Shown here: in pieces, positions 7,750-15,721 of the stretch
How the letters are laid out: each line of letters opens with the position of its first letter
How positions within the stretch are numbered: the stretch's first letter is position 1
Assembly: GCF_016195855.1 (NCBI RefSeq)
Contig: NZ_JACPYU010000027.1
Span: 51,265 to 115,264, forward strand
Source of the DNA: Aquabacterium sp.
Lineage (GTDB): Bacteria > Pseudomonadota > Gammaproteobacteria > Burkholderiales > Burkholderiaceae_C
Reading direction: 5' to 3'
DNA: 64,000 nucleotides
Notes under the pieces: model-generated
Told to the model about the DNA's origin: nothing
Databases searched by the model: none
What the model saw: the letters and a program-made list of their open reading frames with translations, nothing else
Position numbers and translations under genes: made by a program

Positions 7750-8646
7750 TCAGTAAGGACAGTTGCCCTTGTAGCCACTGATCACCTTGCCGAACAGGTC
7801 CAGCTGATGCGGCACGCCGCACAGGAAGGGGCTGTAGCGGGTGTCCTCGTCCAGGAAGCGCTTGAACCACGAGACGGTGTACTTGGCGGCCATGGTCTTG
7901 ACCTGTGCGCTGGTGCCCAGGCTGGTCGTGCAGGGGTGGCCGCCGCCGCCTTGCAGCTCCAGATAGGCCTTGTCCAGTGTGGGCGACAAGCTCTTGTAGA
8001 TCGGCTCGGAGTGGGCCGATGCCGTGGCCACCACATCGCCCTTGCAAGCCAGGATCAAGGTGGGCACGGTGAGCTTGCTGTAGTCGGTGCCCCCCACCAC
8101 ATAGGGCGCCATGGGCACGATGGCCTTGATGGCCGGGTTGTCACGGGCCAGCTCCAGCGTGGCCCCGCCGCCCATGGAGTGGCCCATGGCCCCCAGGCGC
8201 GTGGCGTCCACCAGGCCGTGGAAGGGGCTGTCCGGCAAGGCGCTGCGGCGCACCACGTCCTTGAGCGCGGCCAGCTCTTCTCTGGCGCGGGCAGACGGGA
8301 ACGCGAGTGTGGACATGGTGTCGATGTTGACCACCACAAAGCCATGCGAGGCCAGATATGCGGCCCACCACGCGTTCCAGCTCTGGGTCTCAATGAAGCC
8401 TGGGGTCACCACCACCAGGCCAAATGGCCCGCTTGCATTGCTGGGGTAATAAACGGTGCCCGCCTTGTAGCCAAGGGGTGCGGCGAGCACCGTGCTGGCC
8501 GTGCGGAATGGCCCGGCTGCGGCCTCCAGCGAGGCGATCGTGGGGTCCGGGCCGCGCTGGTAGGCCTCGGCGACATCGGCGTGCGCCAGGGTAGACACGG
8601 CCAGCAAGGCGGCCGACAAACTCAAGGCAAGTGAAGTGTGTTTCAT
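7750..8646 (-). CDS. Secreted PETase-like polyester hydrolase (cutinase-type alpha/beta hydrolase)
   Basis: A 298-aa precursor. Signal peptide residues 1-23 (cleaved after ...LAHA), then the PETase/cutinase core beginning YQRGPDPTIASLEAAAGPF. The nucleophile elbow is GHSMGGG (Ser157). The acid is Asp204 in LACKGDVVA and the base His237 in GGGGHPC. Cys201 and Cys239 match the extra active-site disulfide of Ideonella sakaiensis PETase, and Cys276/Cys296 match the C-terminal disulfide. At PETase substrate positions it has Phe84 (Tyr87 there), Met158 (Met161), His156 (Trp159), Tyr182 (Trp185) and Pro238 (Ser238), and a slightly longer loop after His237. It should hydrolyse esters outside the cytoplasm; whether PET is a substrate is inference. 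Start chosen at 8646: AGGACACC ribosome site followed directly by the signal peptide. It stands alone, with no MHETase-like neighbour. Confidence 0.9.
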   Translation of the reverse strand: MKHTSLALSLSAALLAVSTLAHADVAEAYQRGPDPTIASLEAAAGPFRTASTVLAAPLGYKAGTVYYPSNASGPFGLVVVTPGFIETQSWNAWWAAYLASHGFVVVNIDTMSTLAFPSARAREELAALKDVVRRSALPDSPFHGLVDATRLGAMGHSMGGGATLELARDNPAIKAIVPMAPYVVGGTDYSKLTVPTLILACKGDVVATASAHSEPIYKSLSPTLDKAYLELQGGGGHPCTTSLGTSAQVKTMAAKYTVSWFKRFLDEDTRYSPFLCGVPHQLDLFGKVISGYKGNCPY

Positions 8647-8858
8647 GGTGTCCTGTCTGTCTCTTGGTTGAATGGTGTGGAGGCGCACCGCATGACACGG
8701 CCCGCGCACCATGCAAATTCTTTCGATATACGATCGATGGAGATTGCGGCTCGATGCAGTTGTCTTGCTGGTGGGCGCAGCACCTTGGGTATGTCCGCAT
8801 AGGACTTACGCGATGCGGGCCGGCCCACTTACACTGCCCGTTTCACCTGGACCCCGCC

Positions 8859-10037
8859 ATGTGCGCAGCCTCACTTCACTGGACCGGCCCGGACGGCCAA
8901 CCCGCCCACGCCCTGTGGCGCTCCGAAGCCGGCGTGCCCGCGCACCAGAAGGTCGTGCTGGCCGATGACACGATGCCGGCCAACACCGCTTACAAGCTGG
9001 CTTGCGAGGGCACGGCCCTGCTGTGGCAAGGTGACTTCCAGAACGCACGCCACCTGCTGCAGGCCTTGACCCGGCGGCTGGCGCCTCCTGCTGGCCGCGC
9101 GGCCAGCAAAGGCAAGGGCAGCAAGGGCAAGCAGCCCCCAGAGTCAGTCAACGCCGGCCAGGCCTTCAACCAACACCGCCAGAACCTGGCACACCGCGCC
9201 CGCATCCTGGGCATGCTGCTGATCCCCTTCGAGGCCGATCACACCATCCCCTTACGGCGCGCGCCCGATGTGAAACAGGCTTGCGAGGAGGCCTATGGCG
9301 CCGCCAGCGAGCCCTATGTGGCCTCCCTGCGCGAACTGCTGGGCTTGATCGGGGCGCATGAGTGGCGCAAGAAGGGCGTGGCGATCGAGGCCCTCAAGGG
9401 CAAGGGATCCGGCCGCATCCATGCGCACTACGGTGTGTTCTCACCCGTGCGTGGTGAATATGTCGACCTGGTCCAGCAGGCGCCCTTGCCCGCAGGCGTC
9501 CAGGACGCAGTCGATGTCGGCACCGGCTCCGGTGTGCTGGCCGCCGTGCTGGCCTCGCGCGGCATCGCCCGGATCACCGCCACGGATCAGGATGCCCGCG
9601 CCCTGGCTTGCGCCAAAGAGAACCTGCATCGACTCAAGCTGGACAAGCAGGTCAAGGTCATCGAGGCTGACCTGTTCCCCCCTGGCCAGGCGCCTTTGAT
9701 CGTGTGCAACCCACCGTGGCTGCCTGCGCGCCCCAGCTCGCCCATCGAGTACGCCGTGTATGACCCCGACAGCCGCATGCTGCGCGGCTTCCTGGCCGGC
9801 TTGAAAGCCCACCTGACACCTGGTGGAGAAGGCTGGCTGATCATGTCCGACCTGGCCGAGCACCTGGGCCTGCGTGGCCCCGACACCTTGCAAGGCTGGA
9901 TCAAGGACGCAGGCCTGCGTGTGGTGGGCAAACTCGATGCCCGGCCCCGCCACCCCAAGACACAAGACGCCTCCGACCCCTTGCACCAGGCGCGCGCAGC
10001 CGAGGTGACTTCCTTGTGGCGATTGGCTGCCGCATGA
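8859..10037 (+). CDS. Class I SAM-dependent methyltransferase (PrmC/RlmF-like, NPPW motif)
   Basis: A 392-aa protein. The first ~200 residues are a substrate-recognition part with a Lys/Gly-rich linker (ASKGKGSKGKQPP). The Rossmann methyltransferase domain starts at about 215 with the SAM motif VDVGTGSGVLAAVLA, then ATDQDARAL, IEADLF and the catalytic motif CNPPWLPA. An NPPY/NPPW motif is typical of enzymes methylating exocyclic or amide nitrogens, such as PrmC on release factors or RlmF/RlmG on rRNA. The actual substrate cannot be told. The ATG at 8859 was preferred because upstream residues are low-quality; the frame could extend further. Its stop overlaps the next gene's start (ATGA), forming a two-gene operon. 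Confidence 0.82.
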   Translation: MCAASLHWTGPDGQPAHALWRSEAGVPAHQKVVLADDTMPANTAYKLACEGTALLWQGDFQNARHLLQALTRRLAPPAGRAASKGKGSKGKQPPESVNAGQAFNQHRQNLAHRARILGMLLIPFEADHTIPLRRAPDVKQACEEAYGAASEPYVASLRELLGLIGAHEWRKKGVAIEALKGKGSGRIHAHYGVFSPVRGEYVDLVQQAPLPAGVQDAVDVGTGSGVLAAVLASRGIARITATDQDARALACAKENLHRLKLDKQVKVIEADLFPPGQAPLIVCNPPWLPARPSSPIEYAVYDPDSRMLRGFLAGLKAHLTPGGEGWLIMSDLAEHLGLRGPDTLQGWIKDAGLRVVGKLDARPRHPKTQDASDPLHQARAAEVTSLWRLAAA

Positions 10038-10561
10038 ACATGAAGCTGATCGCCTGCACGCCCGGGCGCCACGCCGAGGCGATCCTGGCCATCCTCAACG
10101 AGGCCATCGTGCACTCGACCGCGCTGTACGACTACCAGCCGCGCAGCATGGCCCAGATGGCCACGTGGTTCGACACCAAGCGGCAGCACGGCTGGCCCGT
10201 CATCGGCATGGAGGACGAAGCCGGCAGCCTGCTGGGCTTTGCGAGCTATGGCAGCTTTCGCAACTTCCCGGCCTACAAATACAGCGTAGAGCACTCGGTC
10301 TATGTGCACCAGGGCCACCGTGGCCAAGGCGTCGGCCGCCTGCTGATGCGCGCGCTCATCGACGCCGCACGCGCACAAGGCCTGCACATGCTGGTCGGCG
10401 TCATTGACAGTGCCAACGAGGGCAGCAAGCACCTGCATGCCGACCTGGGCTTCGTGCATGGCGGCACGCTCCGGCAGGCCGGCTTCAAGTTCGGACGCTG
10501 GCTGGACATCGACTTCTACCAGCTCATCCTCGACACACCGATTGACCCGGTGGACGGCTGA
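10034..10561 (+). CDS. GNAT-family N-acetyltransferase, phosphinothricin-acetyltransferase-like
   Basis: A 175-aa acetyltransferase with the acetyl-CoA pyrophosphate loop HQGHRGQGVGRLLMRAL (R/Q-x-x-G-x-G/A signature) and the downstream ANEGSKHLHADLGFVHGG motif found in the PAT/YncA branch, which acetylates amino-group compounds such as phosphinothricin or methionine derivatives. The start is the ATG in the ATGA overlap with the methyltransferase gene, six codons into a slightly longer frame. A strong terminator follows at 10601. Detoxification is the usual role of the family; the substrate here is unknown. Confidence 0.85.
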   Translation: MNMKLIACTPGRHAEAILAILNEAIVHSTALYDYQPRSMAQMATWFDTKRQHGWPVIGMEDEAGSLLGFASYGSFRNFPAYKYSVEHSVYVHQGHRGQGVGRLLMRALIDAARAQGLHMLVGVIDSANEGSKHLHADLGFVHGGTLRQAGFKFGRWLDIDFYQLILDTPIDPVDG

Positions 10562-10600
10562 CGCGCTGGGCGCCAGGCAATCGTCAAGCGCCCGACAAAC

Positions 10601-10655
10601 AAGCGAAAACCCCTTGGCCCCCCGCTCCCTCGGGCAAGGGGTTTGACGCTTTTGC
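10601..10655 (+). terminator. Rho-independent terminator of the methyltransferase-GNAT operon
   Basis: Perfect 10-bp stem AAACCCCTTG (10607-10616) with CAAGGGGTTT (10635-10644), extended by AAGCG/CGCTT, followed by TTTT. Confidence 0.75.
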
Positions 10656-10747
10656 GCCCCCTGCCGCGGCACTTGACGCGACACCGCCGCATGTCAACCA
10701 GGTGCCCATCACGATAATCAATTCGCACCAGGCCACCCACCCCCACC

Positions 10748-11461
10748 ATGAACAGCCCTCAGGACGAGCTCGCCAGCCCCGCATCGACCCCGGTCGTGCC
10801 GGCGCGCCGTTATGGCGGGCTGTCCGCACAGGAGCGGCGTGACCTGCGCCGCCGCAAGCTGCTGGACGCGGCGGTGCATGTCTTTGGCACGCTGGGCTTG
10901 CACCGCGCCACGATCCGAGACATCTGCAACGAGGCGCGCATCACCGAGCGTTATTTCTCCGAGCACTTCGCCAGCATCTCGCACGCGTATGAGGCCGCCT
11001 TCAAGTTGATCAGCGAGCAAGCCTTGCTGGCCACAGGCCGTGCCATGCTGCAAGCCCCCATGGACACCCTGGAGCTGGCCAAATCCGGCCTGCAGGCCTT
11101 TCTGGGCTTTGTGCAGGAAGACCCGCGCCGCGCACAGATCCTGCTGGTGGACGCCTCCAGCTACTGGCGCAACGTCACCAGCCGCAACAACCTCGAACTC
11201 AAGCGGCACGCCCAGGCCATGCGCTATTTCTGCAAGCGCATCTACCCGGACCTGCCCGAGCACATCGACCTGGAGGTCATCGGCGCCTCGCTGGTTGGCG
11301 CCTCGCTGCAGGCCTGCCTGACCTGGGCGCAAAACGATTTCAAGCAACCTGCCGATTTGATCGTGTCGCACCTGCTGTACGCCTGGGAAGGCCTGGACAG
11401 GTGGTTCCACGCGGAGATCAAGGCGCACCGGCTGGCCTCCTTGAGCCAAGCGGCATCGTGA
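10748..11461 (+). CDS. TetR/AcrR-family transcriptional regulator
   Basis: A 237-aa repressor-type protein. The N-terminal DNA-binding domain (about residues 30-80) has the TetR helix-turn-helix: RRKLLDAAVHVFGTLGLHRATIRDICNEARITERYFSEHF. The C-terminal ~150 residues are helical and would bind a ligand. It is a single gene preceded by the operon terminator above and followed by its own terminator, so its target is not obvious; the RIO kinase gene downstream or a distant operon could be controlled. Confidence 0.88.
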   Translation: MNSPQDELASPASTPVVPARRYGGLSAQERRDLRRRKLLDAAVHVFGTLGLHRATIRDICNEARITERYFSEHFASISHAYEAAFKLISEQALLATGRAMLQAPMDTLELAKSGLQAFLGFVQEDPRRAQILLVDASSYWRNVTSRNNLELKRHAQAMRYFCKRIYPDLPEHIDLEVIGASLVGASLQACLTWAQNDFKQPADLIVSHLLYAWEGLDRWFHAEIKAHRLASLSQAAS

Positions 11462-11494
11462 TCCGTTCGCTCACGCGCTCATCCAGCGCTGGTC

Positions 11495-11530
11495 AAAAAA
11501 AAACCGACCGGCAGAACCGATCGGTTTGAT
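11495..11530 (+). terminator. Terminator after the TetR gene
   Basis: AAACCGA (11501-11507) pairs with TCGGTTT (11521-11527). There is an A-run on the left and a short T-run on the right, so it could work in both directions. Confidence 0.7.
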
Positions 11531-11803
11531 TGCCACGGATACGTTGCCCGCAGCCTCTCCTCCCCTGCAATCCCGCCATGTCTAGGTGCTTGCGGTGATG
11601 ACAGCGTTTTTCCCTCTAACCTTTGTTGTTCTATCCACCCTTTGGTTTTTGTTCTTCACCCTCGGCGTGATTTGTTAATTCGCCGCTGATGAAGAGGGAC
11701 TATACGGACTCTGCTTGCCAAGGCCGCCCCCCCTGAAGAGGGCTCTGTGTAAGCAAAAGCAAGCCATGGGCTAGCATGGGCACCTGCATCAACAAGGCGT
11801 GAC
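11531..11803. other. Intergenic region before the RIO kinase gene
   Basis: No gene seen. It presumably holds the promoter for the RIO kinase transcript. A T-rich stretch (about 11608-11655) stands out against the GC-rich surroundings. Confidence 0.35.
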
Positions 11804-11845
11804 ATGACTTTCATCCAGGGCGACCTTCGCCGAGTGCTCCATTGA
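11804..11845 (+). promoter_or_regulatory. Possible 13-codon leader ORF overlapping the RIO kinase start
   Basis: ATG at 11804 opens a short frame (MTFIQGDLRRVLH) that ends in TGA sharing bases with the TTG start of the RIO kinase gene (ATTGA). The arrangement would allow translational coupling. It is only a pattern; no Shine-Dalgarno sequence is obvious for either start. Confidence 0.35.
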
Positions 11846-12690
11846 AAACACCTCCACGACTGCAGCCCCTGCTGGAAGAAGGCCTGATCGACTCGGTCGT
11901 TCGCCAGCTCATGAGTGGCAAAGAGGCGATGGTCTATGTCGTGCGCGTTGGCGACGAAACGCGCTGCGCCAAGGTCTACAAAGAAGCCACGCAGCGCAGC
12001 TTCAGGCAAGCTGTCGACTACACCGAAAACCGCAAGACCAAGAACACACGGCAGGCCCGGGCCATGGCCAAGGGCACCAAGTTCGGCAGACAGGCGCAAG
12101 AAGCGGCCTGGCAAAGTGCCGAGGTGGATGCGCTGTACCGGCTTGCCGCAGCCGGCGTGCGGGTGCCCAAGCCCTACAACTTCCTCGATGGCGTCTTGTT
12201 GATGGAGCTGGTGTCCGATGAGCACGGCGATGCGGCCCCACGCCTCAACGATGTCCTGTTCACCGCTGAAGAAGCGCGCACCCACCACCACACCCTGCTG
12301 ATGGAGGTGGTGCGCATGCTCTGCGCAGGCGTCGTGCATGGGGACTTGTCGGAGTTCAACATCCTGATGGCCACCGATGGCCCGGTCATCATCGACCTGC
12401 CCCAGGCGGTGGACGCCGCCGGCAACAACCATGCGCAACGCATGCTGTTGCGTGATGTGGAGAACCTGCGCAACTTCTTCGGCGGTTTTGCGCCCGACTT
12501 GCTCAGCAGCCACTATGGCCCCGAGATCTGGGCGCTGTACGAGCAAGGCCTGCTGAGCACAGACACGGTGTTGACGGGTCAATTCAAGCGCCAGGCCAAG
12601 CCCATCGACCTGGAAGGCGTGATGCGCGAGATCGACGATGCGGCGGATGAGGAACACGCCCGCCGCCTGCGGATGCAACAAGGTTCATGA
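11842..12690 (+). CDS. RIO-family atypical serine protein kinase
   Basis: A 282-aa RIO1-type kinase. ATP-binding region: LMSGKEAMVYVVRVGDETRCAKVYKE, with the RIO-specific S-G-K-E-A loop and the invariant lysine in CAKVYKE. The catalytic loop VVHGDLSEFNIL (about residues 165-176) and metal-binding IDLPQAVD (about 181-188) are intact, so it should be active. Bacterial RIO kinases have this compact size but their targets are not established. Translation appears to begin at a TTG: homologous bacterial proteins start with similar residues (MKxPxRLQPL), and no ATG or GTG lies upstream in frame. It is not in an operon with alaC as far as spacing shows (94 bp gap). Confidence 0.88.
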   Translation: MKTPPRLQPLLEEGLIDSVVRQLMSGKEAMVYVVRVGDETRCAKVYKEATQRSFRQAVDYTENRKTKNTRQARAMAKGTKFGRQAQEAAWQSAEVDALYRLAAAGVRVPKPYNFLDGVLLMELVSDEHGDAAPRLNDVLFTAEEARTHHHTLLMEVVRMLCAGVVHGDLSEFNILMATDGPVIIDLPQAVDAAGNNHAQRMLLRDVENLRNFFGGFAPDLLSSHYGPEIWALYEQGLLSTDTVLTGQFKRQAKPIDLEGVMREIDDAADEEHARRLRMQQGS

Positions 12691-12784
12691 GGGCCAAAAC
12701 CAGTTAGGATGGCTGCGGGCCGCACCCCATCGTGCGGTCACGTCGCTCGGACGGTTCCGGGCGCTCACGTGAAAGACCTTCAGC

Positions 12785-13996
12785 ATGTCCTCTCAAGCAG
12801 GCAAGCGCCGCTTTGCGCGCATCGATCGCCTCCCCCCCTACGTCTTCAACATCACGGCCGAGCTCAAGCTGGCCGCCCGCCGCCGCGGGGAAGACATCAT
12901 CGACATGAGCATGGGCAACCCCGACGGGGCCACGCCGCCGCACATCGTCGCCAAGCTCACCGAAGTCGCGCAACGCCCCGACACCCACGGCTACTCGGCC
13001 TCCAAGGGCATCCCGCGCTTGCGCCGGGCGATCTCGCACTGGTACAAGGACCGCTATCAGGTCGACATCGACCCGGACAAGGAAGCCATCGTCACCATCG
13101 GCTCGAAAGAAGGCCTGGCCCACCTGATGCTGGCCACGCTGGACCGCGGCGACACCGTGCTGGTGCCCGACCCGAGCTACCCCATCCACATCTATGGCGC
13201 CGTGATTGCGGGCGCGGACATCCGCTCGGTGCCCCTGGTGCCCGGCGTGGACTTCTTTGCCGAGCTGGAAAAGGCCATCCGCGGCAGCTACCCCAAGCCC
13301 AAGATGATGGTGCTGGGCTTCCCCTCCAACCCCACCGCGCAGTGCGTGGAGCTGGACTTCTTCGAGCGCGTGGTCGCGCTGGCCAAGAAGCACGACATCT
13401 TCGTGGTGCATGACCTGGCTTATGCCGACATCGTGTTCGATGGCTGGAAGGCCCCGTCCATCATGCAGGTGCCGGGCGCCAAGGACATCGCCGTCGAGTT
13501 CTTCACGCTCAGCAAGAGCTACAACATGGCCGGCTGGCGCGTGGGCTTCATGGTGGGCAACCCCGACCTGGTGGCCGCGCTGGCCCGCATCAAGAGCTAC
13601 CACGACTACGGCACCTTCACGCCGCTGCAGGTGGCGGCGATTGCGGCCCTGGAAGGCGATCAGCAATGCGTGACGGAGATCTGCGCCAAGTACCAGAGCC
13701 GCCGCGATGTGCTGGTCAAAGGCCTGCGTGAAGCCGGCTGGATGGTGGAGTGCCCCAAGGCCTCGATGTACATCTGGGCGAAGATCCCCGATCACTACAA
13801 GGACCTGGGCTCGCTGGAGTTTGCGCGGCAGTTGCTGGAGAAAGCCAAGGTGTGCGTGTCACCGGGCATCGGCTTTGGCGACCATGGTGATGACCACGTG
13901 CGCTTTGCCCTCATCGAAAACGAACCCCGCATCCGGCAGGCGGTGCGGGGCATCAAGGCGATGTTCAAGGCAGACGGGCTGACGCCTGCTGCCTGA
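12785..13996 (+). CDS. alaC: Alanine aminotransferase, AlaC type
   Basis: A 403-aa fold-type I PLP aminotransferase that interconverts pyruvate/glutamate and alanine/2-oxoglutarate in alanine biosynthesis. The PLP lysine is in [15 protein letters not shown]. The N-terminal [14 protein letters not shown], the SNPTAQ motif and the C-terminal arginine-containing [19 protein letters not shown] follow the AlaC/YfdZ branch, which differs from aspartate aminotransferases by the SYNMAGWR context. Length matches the family. The next gene is convergent, with a hairpin between them. Confidence 0.9.
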   Translation: MSSQAGKRRFARIDRLPPYVFNITAELKLAARRRGEDIIDMSMGNPDGATPPHIVAKLTEVAQRPDTHGYSASKGIPRLRRAISHWYKDRYQVDIDPDKEAIVTIGSKEGLAHLMLATLDRGDTVLVPDPSYPIHIYGAVIAGADIRSVPLVPGVDFFAELEKAIRGSYPKPKMMVLGFPSNPTAQCVELDFFERVVALAKKHDIFVVHDLAYADIVFDGWKAPSIMQVPGAKDIAVEFFTLSKSYNMAGWRVGFMVGNPDLVAALARIKSYHDYGTFTPLQVAAIAALEGDQQCVTEICAKYQSRRDVLVKGLREAGWMVECPKASMYIWAKIPDHYKDLGSLEFARQLLEKAKVCVSPGIGFGDHGDDHVRFALIENEPRIRQAVRGIKAMFKADGLTPAA

Positions 13997-13999
13997 ATG

Positions 14000-14030
14000 G
14001 CCCACTGAAAGGCTCAGGCTGGCAGTGGGC
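14000..14030. terminator. Hairpin between convergent alaC and lipoprotein genes
   Basis: GCCCACTG (14000-14007) pairs perfectly with CAGTGGGC (14023-14030). There is no clear T-run, but the place between convergent genes fits a two-way terminator. Confidence 0.45.
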
Positions 14031-14061
14031 ATGACGCATGCCTGCTGCCAGCCGCTGGCCC

Positions 14062-15504
14062 TTACTGACGCTGGCCCTGATAGGTACCGCCGCCCGTGAG
14101 GCCGGTTTGCGGCAGGTAGGTCCAGGTGCCAGTGAGCGCGCCGGTCTCGCCATTGACGGTGCCGCTGAAGGTGGCAATGCCAGCCTGGCCCTGGGCTGCA
14201 TTCAAGGACACCGCGCCCGCTGCGCTGACCTGGCCGCTCACGCCGAATGAGCCATTACCCTGTGTGGACACACCCGAGCCGGCAATCATCCCGTTGCTGC
14301 CAATTGCCACCGTGAAGTTGCCCTTGTCCAGCCCCGTATAGGTGCCCACATAGGTGCCCTGGTAAGAGGCCAATGCGGCGGCCTGCAGGTCAATGCGCAG
14401 GCACGATGGCACAGGGCCGTCCAGCGAAGTGGCCTGCGCCAACACCGCATTGCTGACAGCTGCGGGGGCGTAGCTGACGGCAAGCAGTTGGCTCAGCGCA
14501 TTGCGCTTGACCTGGATGCTGAACTGGCCCGCCGCATTGGTCATCGCCGTGCTGCTGCCCAGGTAATCCCCGCCTGCACTGACCACAGTCAGGCCCGCGC
14601 CCACCGAGGTGCCGCTGAGGTCTTGCACGCAGCCCGTCAGGGTCACGGTGTCATAGGGCTTGTCGGCGTTCCAGGTGCTGAAGTGCGATACCGTCGCTTC
14701 GTAGTAAGCCGGGGCACCAGACCCATCCGGCATCAAGGTGGCAACGCCCTCGTCTTGCCAGTAGCCCGTCTGCTCGTTGAAATGGTAGAGCGGCACGGAA
14801 GACGGCAGCGCAGCGGCGGCACTGGCCTTGACGGCGGGAATGCGGATCACGGCCGTCTGGCCCGACTTGAGGTTGACCAGGCTGCCATCGGCGTCACGCA
14901 GGGTGAACTGGATCGCGCCATACGACTCGATGGGCTGCGTGCCCGATGCCGTTTTCGCCAGGTAGTTGCCAGGCATCAGGCCCAGATCGGCCTTGGGGTT
15001 GATGACCGTCAGGCGCGCCGTGACGGTGCCCTTGGGGGCGGCGCCATCGGCCCGAACCAGGGCATCACCACCAAACTCGACAATGGGTTTGACCGAAGTC
15101 GGCAGGCTGAAGGCCTGCGCAGAGGCCAGGTTGGCGATGTCCACCTTCATGCCCAGTTTTTGCAGCGTGGCGTTCACACGCACACCGTTGCCGCCTGCAG
15201 GGAAGTCCGACACGCCAGTTTGCACCGCGTAACCATCCCGCTCGAACTGCACCACGGTGCGGTTGCCACTCAGGGGCACGCTCAGCTGATAGTTGCCTTT
15301 GGCGTCGGTGCTCGCCTGCACGCCGACCGACGTGACCGTCACCCCCTGGACGGGTTGCCCGGCTTCATCCCGAACCAGGCCACGCACCACCGCCTGCTGC
15401 TCGACCTGGGTCGACTGGGGCTTCGCGTCATTCGAGCCGCCCCCACCGCCACAGGCAGTCAGGACACATGAGAACAATACCAATGCAGCTGCACGCCATT
15501 TCAT
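14062..15504 (-). CDS. Lipoprotein with carboxypeptidase-regulatory-like (beta-sandwich) domain
   Basis: A 480-aa outer-membrane-type lipoprotein: signal peptide with lipobox LTAC followed by the poly-glycine tether GGGGG. Residues about 35-110 form a carboxypeptidase-regulatory/CnaB-like beta-sandwich (VRGLVRDEAGQPVQGVTVTSVG..STDAKGNYQLSVP). A second such segment lies near 300 (LTGCVQDLSGTSVGAGLTVVSAGG). The C-terminal ~120 residues are Gly/Thr/Ser-rich repeats of the type in secreted beta proteins. It probably binds ligands or surfaces; no enzyme motif is seen. The CGGGGG start is shared with the lipoprotein encoded just upstream, suggesting related surface proteins. Confidence 0.72.
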   Translation of the reverse strand: MKWRAAALVLFSCVLTACGGGGGSNDAKPQSTQVEQQAVVRGLVRDEAGQPVQGVTVTSVGVQASTDAKGNYQLSVPLSGNRTVVQFERDGYAVQTGVSDFPAGGNGVRVNATLQKLGMKVDIANLASAQAFSLPTSVKPIVEFGGDALVRADGAAPKGTVTARLTVINPKADLGLMPGNYLAKTASGTQPIESYGAIQFTLRDADGSLVNLKSGQTAVIRIPAVKASAAAALPSSVPLYHFNEQTGYWQDEGVATLMPDGSGAPAYYEATVSHFSTWNADKPYDTVTLTGCVQDLSGTSVGAGLTVVSAGGDYLGSSTAMTNAAGQFSIQVKRNALSQLLAVSYAPAAVSNAVLAQATSLDGPVPSCLRIDLQAAALASYQGTYVGTYTGLDKGNFTVAIGSNGMIAGSGVSTQGNGSFGVSGQVSAAGAVSLNAAQGQAGIATFSGTVNGETGALTGTWTYLPQTGLTGGGTYQGQRQ

Positions 15505-15637
15505 GGCAGATCCTTCCTGTTGATGTTTATGGGCGCGAGTGTATGCGTTTCCTGCTCACCGCACTTCCCCGGCATGGGGGGAGCACAGTGGCGCAGCCGG
15601 TGACGCCGCCATATTTTTATCCGGCGCGCGCCAGAAA

Positions 15638-15668
15638 ATGCAAACAACCCCTGACGGGGCTGTTTGAT
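15638..15668 (-). terminator. Terminator of the 15.7-17.9 kb lipoprotein gene
   Basis: AAACA/TGTTT and CCCC/GGGG form one stem (15642-15651 with 15656-15665) with a TGAC loop; on the minus strand it runs into a T-rich tail. Confidence 0.75.
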
Positions 15669-15721
15669 TAGGGCACGCTGAACAGACTATTGACACCGCC
15701 TGCGCAGGAGCCCTTTTCTTG

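Noticed and set aside
8631..8858. Longer start of the methyltransferase
   Set aside because: The added 76 residues overlap the PETase-like promoter and start region and look random (Cys/Trp-rich).
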